DNA of 64,000 nucleotides from Candidatus Methanimicrococcus labiotermitis (GTDB lineage Archaea; Halobacteriota; Methanosarcinia; Methanosarcinales; Methanosarcinaceae): NCBI GenBank assembly GCA_009784005.1, contig WRCE01000006.1, positions 1 to 64,000 of the forward strand, read 5' to 3'. Shown piece by piece: positions 17,111 to 23,894 of this stretch (position 1 is its first letter; each line of letters starts with the position of its first letter). The notes under the pieces were generated by a model. It saw only the letters and a program-made list of their open reading frames with translations, ran no database searches and was not told where the DNA came from. The position numbers and the translations under genes were made by a program.

Positions 17111-17380
17111 TTACCGAATTTTAAAAATAAACGCAATGCTGCCGAGGAACATTAATATTGAGATGACGACGATCATCCCGGCAATCCACGGGAGATATTG
17201 AGTTAAATCAATAGCTGTCACAATTGCTCCTGTCGTTGCGTTGTACGCAGGCAGCGCATCAGCCGGGACTGTGCCGTTGAGCTGCTCTGTCGATCCGGCC
17301 AGCATGGCAATACCAAACGGCAAAAAAACAGTAACGCAAAACAGCAGTCCTAACGCTGATAAAATAATTTTAGTGTCCAT
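17111..17380 (-). CDS. Two-TM membrane protein, capsid-like topology
   Basis: An 89-residue protein with hydrophobic segments at about residues 5-28 and 64-86, separated by a polar loop with Asn/Thr sites (LNGTVPADALPAYNATTG), and ending in a short basic tail. This topology is that of the small capsid proteins of spindle-shaped archaeal viruses, though that is only an analogy. Ribosome site CGAGG before the ATG. It lies between the protease gene and another membrane protein gene, spaced 2-3 bases on each side. Confidence 0.68.
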   Translation of the reverse strand: MDTKIILSALGLLFCVTVFLPFGIAMLAGSTEQLNGTVPADALPAYNATTGAIVTAIDLTQYLPWIAGMIVVISILMFLGSIAFIFKIR

Positions 17381-17383
17381 TTT

Positions 17384-17701
17384 TTAACCTCGGAGTTTCC
17401 GGAAGTAATCCGGATCATTGAGCAGATTGGAAACATATGATATTATCCTCAACGCAAACATGACAAACGAGACGGCACCGAGTCCGGCGAAAAACAAACC
17501 AATCCATGGATTGATTATTGTGCCGGAGACCGACGTGATCCCGGCAAAACACTCAATCGCGATCAAGAACGACAGAGTTGCTGATATCAGGATAACGACA
17601 ATTTTTTCCATTTCTTTTATTTTGTCTCGGATAAAAAATCCGGCTATGAATAAAATAGCATTGAGCAACACCAAAACGATAAACATTTCAGACGATATCA
17701 T
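17384..17701 (-). CDS. Small membrane protein, three to four TM segments
   Basis: A 105-residue hydrophobic protein, first gene of the minus-strand operon. The ribosome site is atgaggaaattg before ATG 17701. It has hydrophobic stretches at about residues 5-23, 34-58 and 64-90, and a basic tail. No family recognised. Probably part of the virion membrane or assembly machinery. Confidence 0.65.
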   Translation of the reverse strand: MISSEMFIVLVLLNAILFIAGFFIRDKIKEMEKIVVILISATLSFLIAIECFAGITSVSGTIINPWIGLFFAGLGAVSFVMFALRIISYVSNLLNDPDYFRKLRG

Positions 17702-17885
17702 TTTTCAATTTCCTCATACAATTTTGTAATTTTTTATACTATTTTGTAATTATTTGTACGGTTTTGTACGTATTTATTCTATGTTGTATCTTTTTATACT
17801 TTAATGTATTTATTAATGTTTGTAGAATCTCGGCCGTGCCGAGGAGACAGCAACAGCAGTCTCGTATGCGAGGTGTAACAAACAA
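17702..17885. promoter_or_regulatory. Divergent late promoter region with leader hairpin
   Basis: Between divergent membrane-protein operons lie four direct repeats of attttgta/gttttgta (17721-17775) and TATA-like ttttatac boxes at 17735 and 17791. The rightward leader has a perfect CTCGGC-CGT-GCCGAG hairpin (17829-17843) followed by the ribosome site gaggtg. The repeats could be regulator sites for late expression. Confidence 0.5.
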
Positions 17886-18236
17886 ATGGGAAGAGTTAAG
17901 AGAATTTTCCGTGGAAAACAATCGTTTATGAAAATCGCCGGCGATAAAAACGCGAATATGGGATCAATGGCCTTCGCCAGCATCGCAATCGGTGTCATTA
18001 TGGCACTTGTCCTCGCCGGCGCACTGTTGACGGTCGGTTTGAATATCAATTCCGGCTTGTCTGATTCCTCGCCAATCGATGCTAACAGCAGCTATTATAA
18101 TGCATCTCAGTCTGTCATCCGAGGCACCACATCGGCATATGAAATGACCGGCACTATGCAAATCGTCATTGTGGCGGGCGGTATCATTATGCTGTTGCTG
18201 TCCGTGTTTGGAGGTCTGTACCTCTACGCACGTTGA
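17886..18236 (+). CDS. Candidate major structural membrane protein (two TM)
   Basis: A 116-residue protein. A basic 15-residue start is followed by a first hydrophobic segment (about residues 30-55, ending GALLTVG), a loop of about 30 polar residues, then SVIRGTTSAYEM and a second hydrophobic segment to a short YAR end. The gene stands alone between a strong ribosome site (gaggtg) and a strong terminator, as expected of a highly expressed capsid gene. The same two membrane segments and the SVIRG..SAYEM motif recur at the ends of the 368-residue protein at 22781. The GDKNANMG sequence before the first segment could be a processing site for the element's prepilin-peptidase-like enzyme. An in-frame ATG at 17930 is an alternative start with no ribosome site. 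Confidence 0.72.
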   Translation: MGRVKRIFRGKQSFMKIAGDKNANMGSMAFASIAIGVIMALVLAGALLTVGLNINSGLSDSSPIDANSSYYNASQSVIRGTTSAYEMTGTMQIVIVAGGIIMLLLSVFGGLYLYAR

Positions 18237-18247
18237 TTAATTCATAC

Positions 18248-18287
18248 CAGCGGAGATTTATCTCCAGTCTCCGCTGACGTTTTTTTT
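18248..18287 (+). terminator. Strong terminator after the candidate capsid gene
   Basis: CAGCGGAGA (18248-18256) and TCTCCGCTG (18268-18276) form a perfect 9-bp stem, followed by ACG and eight T. Confidence 0.85.
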
Positions 18288-18307
18288 ACATTAACAAAAG
18301 TGGTAAA

Positions 18308-18805
18308 ATGCAAGATCCAAATTATATGCAACAAAATTATTCGGCCGGGGCCGCCAAACGTGGATACATGCGCGAGGATTATGCATACAGGCAAGCCCTT
18401 ACAGAGTTTCCGACTGCTGACGAGGTATTGCTTCTGATCGATAAAAACAGACATTTGATGACCGGGCAGACGGTCGAAATGCTCAGGATGTTTGTGCACG
18501 GCTGCGCGTCAAAGGAGGCAGTTCTTACTAATTTTCCGACTATGGCCGACGTCCGAAATTACAAAACAGAACATGAAATTGCGGCCAGAAAATTAAAAAT
18601 TTGCATACCCGGCATAGACGCACAAAATCCCATTTTCCCTTTCGTTTTATCGGTGTTGGAATGGACGTCCGATCCACGCTATTTGCGTGGCTATCAAGGG
18701 TTTGACAGGAATAAACAAAATGAAGAGAGAATCCACAGCGAAGTTATCAATAAATTAAACGAGCCGGAAAAGCGGAAAATATTGGAAATCGGAAGGAAGG
18801 AATAA
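18308..18805 (+). CDS. Soluble element protein
   Basis: A 165-residue soluble, mostly helical protein with an N-terminal Gln/Tyr/Asn-rich part and a charged C-terminus ending KRKILEIGRKE. ATG at 18308 starts a plus-strand operon of at least ten genes. Ribosome site is weak (gtggta). No recognised domain. Confidence 0.65.
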   Translation: MQDPNYMQQNYSAGAAKRGYMREDYAYRQALTEFPTADEVLLLIDKNRHLMTGQTVEMLRMFVHGCASKEAVLTNFPTMADVRNYKTEHEIAARKLKICIPGIDAQNPIFPFVLSVLEWTSDPRYLRGYQGFDRNKQNEERIHSEVINKLNEPEKRKILEIGRKE

Positions 18806-18808
18806 ACT

Positions 18809-19069
18809 GTGACAGGAATTATCGAAAGTTTTAAAAAAGGAATATATTTCTCCGTGAGGAACCGGCACTCTTTGATGATGATGAGCATACTCGCCGCTCT
18901 CAGTGCATTATTAATCATTTCCATAAAATACGGCGACTTATCAGAGCATGATCCGATCATCGGATTGTATTTGTCGACATCACTAGTTTTTATGATTTCT
19001 TTTATTTTCGTATTCGTCTCAATGATAAAGATATCCGAAAACATTCTAAAATTAACGAAAAAAGAATGA
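18809..19069 (+). CDS. Small membrane protein, two TM
   Basis: An 86-residue protein starting GTG at 18809, justified by ggaaggaagga upstream and only 3 bases from the previous stop. Hydrophobic segments are at about residues 22-40 and 52-72, with a basic tail (ILKLTKKE). Same topology as other element membrane proteins. Confidence 0.62.
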   Translation: MTGIIESFKKGIYFSVRNRHSLMMMSILAALSALLIISIKYGDLSEHDPIIGLYLSTSLVFMISFIFVFVSMIKISENILKLTKKE

Positions 19070-19079
19070 GGAGTGAGAC

Positions 19080-19985
19080 ATGTCTTTATTTGCAGGCGCG
19101 ATCGTTTTGCCATTGTTTCAGGTCATTGCAGCTATAGTTTTTTTTATCGTCATCATTTTTATGTTGCTGTGTGTGATTTTTATGTTTGTTTCCGTTCCGG
19201 AAATTCGGGTTTTGTTCAAAGCGGCCCATTTCAAAAAATACGTGCTTTTTAATCATTCATCATATGCGGTCGCAAAGATTTCTGCCGTCAAAATATCAGA
19301 CGTCAGTCTCAAACCTCTTCAAAATGAGGCAAAATTCCGGCCGCGCGGCAAAGACGATGTTGAAAGGACTGATAAAATACGGTGGATCCATTCTCACGAG
19401 ATGACGCCTTATCCAATTTCGTCAACCACTGCGTACATTGTCGACAAATTCGTTGGTGCGCTCAAAAGTGCCGGTCTCAGTCCATCCATATCAAACATAG
19501 ACGCTATTCTGCGTTGCGGATTAGACGAATCTCAGATGATCGGTTATGTGGACGATTATATCACGGAAGAAAATCCGGTTTTGGATGCAGACGGCAATCC
19601 TACATTTGATGTAATTACAGACGCAGAAGGAAACGTCTTCAAGAAAGCAATTTTTGAACGCAAGGTCACTAAAAAAACATATCAGATGCAGGTTTCGGAC
19701 GATGAAATGGTAGAATTGAAGAAGCTGAAATTGAAATTGGAGATGACGTGGGTAGGAATTGATTCTGGCGGCTCTGATATTTTTTCGTATTCCCATTTAG
19801 GTCAAGTGGTCAATATTTTGATGGCCGGAACGCCGGCCACAGTTGACGATCTGCAACATATCGCAGAGAGACATGGCATTATGAAAAGCCGAATCGATAA
19901 CAAAAACCTCATGTTGTACGCGATCGTTGCCTTCATTCTGGTGATCGCCGGCGGGACGTTTTTACGCTTCGTGGGGGTCGTATGA
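19080..19985 (+). CDS. Membrane protein with large soluble domain
   Basis: A 301-residue protein. Two closely spaced hydrophobic segments at the N-terminus (residues 4-45) precede a soluble domain of about 220 residues with acidic repeats (LDADGNPTFDVITDAEGN), and a C-terminal TM segment (about 275-297) closes the chain. Ribosome site gaggagtgag. Its stop overlaps the next start. It lies next to the TAG-containing gene and the ATPase gene, so a role in virion assembly or DNA transfer at the membrane is plausible. Confidence 0.68.
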   Translation: MSLFAGAIVLPLFQVIAAIVFFIVIIFMLLCVIFMFVSVPEIRVLFKAAHFKKYVLFNHSSYAVAKISAVKISDVSLKPLQNEAKFRPRGKDDVERTDKIRWIHSHEMTPYPISSTTAYIVDKFVGALKSAGLSPSISNIDAILRCGLDESQMIGYVDDYITEENPVLDADGNPTFDVITDAEGNVFKKAIFERKVTKKTYQMQVSDDEMVELKKLKLKLEMTWVGIDSGGSDIFSYSHLGQVVNILMAGTPATVDDLQHIAERHGIMKSRIDNKNLMLYAIVAFILVIAGGTFLRFVGVV

Positions 19986-20821
19986 CAGACGGAATGTACG
20001 AAACAAACGACATGGGTTTCGTTTACGCAATGCAGAGATGCATTGCGGATGTCTGTGATTCAACTGCGTGGTTGACAACAGCGATGGCCAGAAATTTTGT
20101 TGATGCGAATGGCCGTGTTACATACGACGACACGAGAGCCGAGGCTTATCAAAAATTTTTTTTTGACATCAATCGGATGTATCGTTATTGCGCAGAGATA
20201 TTGCCGGACGATCTGAAAAAGGAAGTCCGGGCTTACATTGAAAAAGAAAAACTCGTTTCTGCGCCGAACGCAATCAGCGTTGATTCCGCGGTCAGACTCG
20301 TTGAAAAAATGCAAGAACATGTTCAGCGCATGGGTTTGAAAAACACATTGGTTGACATCGATACGTTTGATTTTGAATGTTACCTGCAGTAGGTTGAAGA
20401 AGAGGAAGAGCAGGCAGAAACAAAAGTCGAAATGGTTGATGAGTATGATCCGTTTGATGATGCCATCGACATTGTTGGTTTTTCACAAAAATCGGAATAT
20501 GCCTACATGTTTACTAATTATACAAATCGCACGTTCCATCTGCTGAGTCACGGCAAGGTCGATGAGGCGATGTGTTTTTTTTATAACGTTCTCGGTGATT
20601 TTGCCGTTATTTTTGATAAAACATTTTTGAAAAATTGCATCAATATTCGAAACCGGATCGTTGTCGGGGATTTATCAAAAAGCGACTACATCAACGTTTA
20701 TCATTTGCAAAAAGCACAGTTTTCAAGATTGATGATTCGAGCGCATGTTTGTCTGCAGCCTGATGTTCATGACAACAGATTCCCGTCTTATGATCCTGCG
20801 CAGAAGCCGGGAGGAATATAA
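19982..20821 (+). CDS. Element protein read through a TAG codon (probable pyrrolysine)
   Basis: The frame from ATG 19982 meets TAG at 20390-20392 (codon 137) and continues open to TAA at 20821, giving 279 residues in all. The first half ends DIDTFDFECYLQ. After the TAG it reads VEEEEEQAETKVEMVDEYDP, an acidic linker, then a second soluble domain. The second half has no ribosome site of its own (only aaaagtcga before its first ATG at 20432), while the very next gene has a clear one. This favours one protein with pyrrolysine at the linker over two genes. The two halves look related in composition (MYRYCAEIL, MRMGL versus FHLLSHGKVDEAM), but I cannot show homology. Function unknown. Confidence 0.78.
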
Positions 20822-20822
20822 A

Positions 20823-21692
20823 ATGAAATGGGTGCCGATTCATCATGCCGATTATCATTTTTCCGATGCGGTTGACATTATAGATTATTTGCGTCACAGG
20901 GTTGTTAATTATAACGAATCGTTTGATGTCAAAGTCGTCGCTAAAGAAAAAGGTAAAGGCAAATCCACAGTTGCCCTGTCTCTGTGTTTACGCTTCGATC
21001 CCAATTTCAAAGTTGACGAAAACATATCGTTCACTTCTACGGACTGGATCCAGATCTCCTCTCAAAAAGGACGCGGCTCAGCAATAATGATGGACGAACT
21101 CGGCACGCGTGTTTTTGCGTCGTCGCATCGCTGGAGCTCAGAGGACAATCAATCGATGTCAGACACAATACAGGTCAATAGAACAGATGGCCAGATCTTT
21201 GTCGCGACTACGTTGGACGAGATGCGTATGACGAACAGGATCAGAGACACATTCCCGGTCAACGTCTATCCTGAGCGTAAGATCACGGTCCGTAAAACTG
21301 TCGTGGATCCGGAAACCGGCCAAAAAACAACAAAAAATTACATGGCAATTCGATGCATCGTCAGGATTTCGAGAGAAGACATTTTTTATCAAAACGGCGG
21401 CAGGGATTTGCTCGTTTATCCGCGCTATACGGCCGGAGGAATCATCAAGAGAGTTATTTTGTACGCACCTCCCGAAGATGTTTTTTTGGCATACTCACAA
21501 AAACGAGACGATTTGAAGAACAAGCTGAAGGATGCGTTCCTCGCGAGGCAAAATGCCCGGTCGGCCTTAGAAGAAGGCCGGGGGAAGCCCGGCGGAGCCA
21601 AGGCTTCGGGGGCCAAGGCTGAAGGGGCGGCGAAGGTTAACGCACGAATCCGCGAGAAGATTACAGGGGGATCTTCAGCTGCTACATCATAA
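20823..21692 (+). CDS. P-loop ATPase, probable DNA packaging/translocation or virion assembly motor
   Basis: A 289-residue protein. Walker A-like KEKGKGKST (residues 41-49) and Walker B SAIMMDE (86-92) are followed by an NRTDGQIFVATTLDEM segment and RIRDTFP, the sensor/arginine region seen in viral packaging and Zot-like ATPases. The C-terminal 50 residues are an Ala/Gly/Lys-rich basic tail. Start ATG 20823 is set by gggaggaatataaa. The frame extends upstream but overlaps the previous gene. Membrane-containing archaeal viruses usually encode one such ATPase, which supports the provirus reading. Confidence 0.72.
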   Translation: MKWVPIHHADYHFSDAVDIIDYLRHRVVNYNESFDVKVVAKEKGKGKSTVALSLCLRFDPNFKVDENISFTSTDWIQISSQKGRGSAIMMDELGTRVFASSHRWSSEDNQSMSDTIQVNRTDGQIFVATTLDEMRMTNRIRDTFPVNVYPERKITVRKTVVDPETGQKTTKNYMAIRCIVRISREDIFYQNGGRDLLVYPRYTAGGIIKRVILYAPPEDVFLAYSQKRDDLKNKLKDAFLARQNARSALEEGRGKPGGAKASGAKAEGAAKVNARIREKITGGSSAATS

Positions 21693-21709
21693 GGGAGGGG
21701 TGTCATAAA

Positions 21710-22195
21710 TTGAACGACAAGTTTTTAACGCCTGCTCGAAGCGACTGTTTTACATTTGACAGCAGTGATAATGACGTTAATCGCCTAGTATCGATATCCG
21801 CGTCATATAATCTCTCAAAACTGCAGATCCTTTCTGCGCTGTTACTCTTAGAGGAGCTCGGCGCGGAATCAACGAGCGAATCAGTCTCTGTTTTGTCCGG
21901 CGTTAGTGTCGAAACTGTATGTCAGCTCGTGTATAGGTATGAAAAACACGGATTGCTGACACGCAAACTATTAAGGAGAAAAAACAGGCTTGTCCGTGGA
22001 CGGTTGTATAAATATGAAATTACAAAGCATGGAATCGAAACGCTAGACGAATTGATGGACCGGATGGAAAAAGGGCTGACGCTCAATCTCAGATGTCAAT
22101 ATCCTGTTGATTACAGCGAGCTTGTGATCCTGCCCGGGCTCGAGGACGATCTACGACAAAAAATTTATGGCAAAGAAATGGAGGTTTCGCAATGA
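21710..22195 (+). CDS. Winged-helix regulator
   Basis: A 161-residue protein. Residues about 36-115 look like a MarR/PadR-type winged helix: KLQILSALLLLEELG, SVSVLSGVSVETVCQLVYRY (recognition helix) and GLLTRKLLRRKN..YEITKHGIETLDEL (wing). The start is TTG 21710, supported by gggagggg 10 bases upstream. Embedded in the structural operon, so it may control late genes. ATGA overlap with the next gene. Confidence 0.68.
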   Translation: MNDKFLTPARSDCFTFDSSDNDVNRLVSISASYNLSKLQILSALLLLEELGAESTSESVSVLSGVSVETVCQLVYRYEKHGLLTRKLLRRKNRLVRGRLYKYEITKHGIETLDELMDRMEKGLTLNLRCQYPVDYSELVILPGLEDDLRQKIYGKEMEVSQ

Positions 22196-22470
22196 TCAGA
22201 ATTGTTAACGGTTTCATTCTCATGCTGTTGTCCGCCGTTATTACCATCATCTTTTACTTTGCGTTTTCGCCTGTTTTTGAGGTATTACGCGTGATGCGCG
22301 AATCTCTCCTCCTCAGTGATAATATTTTTTTCACAGCCGGCCTGCAAAAAACAATCACGTTTTTATGGGACAGTGGCTGGGTTTGGTTTGTCTCATTCTT
22401 GATCATTTATGCCGTTTTGGCGGTTTTTGTTCAGCTGTTTTTGCGAGAAGAGAGGAGTGGTTATTATTGA
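22192..22470 (+). CDS. Small membrane protein, two TM
   Basis: A 92-residue protein. Hydrophobic segments at about residues 5-30 and 60-83 are separated by a loop of about 30 residues. Its start overlaps the previous stop (ATGA) and its own stop overlaps the next start (TTGA). Confidence 0.65.
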   Translation: MIRIVNGFILMLLSAVITIIFYFAFSPVFEVLRVMRESLLLSDNIFFTAGLQKTITFLWDSGWVWFVSFLIIYAVLAVFVQLFLREERSGYY

Positions 22471-22784
22471 TTCCGTTGTCCAAGATCCTCAATGATCGAA
22501 GAGCTGCATCTTATGGATCTGCAGGATTTTTTATCATGCTCGTTTTTTGTCTGCTTGTTGGGGCGTTTATCTGGATCGTCCTGTCTCCACTATTTGCTTC
22601 ACTTAACGTGCAAGCGGCCGGTCTCTACAGCGGCCCATTGTCTCATTATTACCCCGACAACGTCCGGCAAAACACAGTCTGGATTTTCCAGTTTATCTGG
22701 TTTTCAATTGTTCTGTTTTTCATTTTCGTTGTCGGCTACTACCTAAAAGGATATTTGCAACCATGGATGAGAGGATATAAATGA
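22467..22784 (+). CDS. Small membrane protein, two TM
   Basis: A 105-residue protein starting TTG at 22467, set by agaggagtgg upstream and coupled to the preceding gene. TM segments are at about residues 18-42 and 70-93, separated by a loop of about 27 residues (ASLNVQAAGLYSGPLSHYYP). In-frame starts farther upstream overlap the previous gene and lack ribosome sites. Confidence 0.65.
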   Translation: MIPLSKILNDRRAASYGSAGFFIMLVFCLLVGAFIWIVLSPLFASLNVQAAGLYSGPLSHYYPDNVRQNTVWIFQFIWFSIVLFFIFVVGYYLKGYLQPWMRGYK

Positions 22785-23887
22785 TAGATTCAAAATTTGT
22801 AGGGATTGCGATCAGCGCTGTTTTCGCAATTATTTTATGTGGTGCTCTCCTCACTGTCGGTTTGAGCGTTAATGCAGGTCTCAATGACAACAGTTTTACT
22901 ACTATCGAAGAGAGGGAAATCATTTATTTTTATCAAGATATAAAATTAACAGTCACGGAAACCGACATGTTAGGGGAAAAATGCACTGTAAAAATTGATG
23001 TCGAACATAAATCCGGCATGTTGCCGGATTTTTCAAACGTGTATTTTATTGATAAAAATGGACAACGGTTGCCGATTTATCGTGATCAAAATTCTACTAC
23101 AGACAATATTCGTTCTGTTTTTTATATATACATTGATTCAGTTTCTCAAAACATCGATTTGAAAATGGTATGGGACAAAGATTCTGTTGATCAGAATGAT
23201 AATGTTTTTTTGGCCCGTTATGGCTATTGGACACACCGAGCATCAAATAACCCTGATGTCAATCAAAACACATCTCTATATGGCGTCGGCAACGCTAAAA
23301 TTTCGCGTTACACACACCTAGATTTAACTTTCTTCATGATGGAATATTATTATGGTTACCCTTCTCAGGATATTTTATTCCAAACCAACCCTCATGTCTC
23401 TTTTTCAATGTTTAATGTACCAGATGATTTAATTAATCAACCATATCGTTTCGTATTGCAGGTTGGTAACAACTATGGTCAATTTCCGATTGGTCCATAT
23501 ATTGGTGACCCGATTCGATTAACTTTATCCAGCAATCAGACTGAATGCAGGATGGATGTTGAGTATCTGTTTACTTTGAATTATAGCATAACAGGGGTAT
23601 CATTTCCTGACAGAATAATACTAAATTCCGATTATGGTTATATATGGAGGGCATACATATATAACTCAACTAATTACACAACCCACTTTGATAATGTCAA
23701 AACATTTGATAATGTTACAACAGTTGTAGTCGATTCCGCGTTCAATGATGCACGATATTCGGTCATCCGCGGCTCATTTTCAGCCTACGAAATGGCCAGC
23801 ATAATTCCATTTATCATGGTTATCAGCGGGATCATATTACTCATGATTGCGATTTTTGGAGGTTTTTTCTATTATTCCAAAGATTGA
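22781..23887 (+). CDS. Expanded paralog of the two-TM structural protein (candidate spike)
   Basis: A 368-residue protein. It begins MIDSKFVGIAISAVF..GALLTVGLSVNAGLNDN and ends YSVIRGSFSAYEM plus a hydrophobic segment and a basic end. These match the N- and C-terminal parts of the 116-residue protein at 17886 (GALLTVGLNINSGL, QSVIRGTTSAYEM). Between them lies an insert of about 270 residues, rich in beta-prone, Tyr/Asn sequence. The simplest reading is a minor coat protein built on the major coat protein frame and carrying an exposed domain, possibly for host binding. SKFVG before the first TM segment could be cut by the prepilin-peptidase-like enzyme. Confidence 0.75.
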   Translation: MIDSKFVGIAISAVFAIILCGALLTVGLSVNAGLNDNSFTTIEEREIIYFYQDIKLTVTETDMLGEKCTVKIDVEHKSGMLPDFSNVYFIDKNGQRLPIYRDQNSTTDNIRSVFYIYIDSVSQNIDLKMVWDKDSVDQNDNVFLARYGYWTHRASNNPDVNQNTSLYGVGNAKISRYTHLDLTFFMMEYYYGYPSQDILFQTNPHVSFSMFNVPDDLINQPYRFVLQVGNNYGQFPIGPYIGDPIRLTLSSNQTECRMDVEYLFTLNYSITGVSFPDRIILNSDYGYIWRAYIYNSTNYTTHFDNVKTFDNVTTVVVDSAFNDARYSVIRGSFSAYEMASIIPFIMVISGIILLMIAIFGGFFYYSKD

Positions 23888-23894
23888 GATTGAG

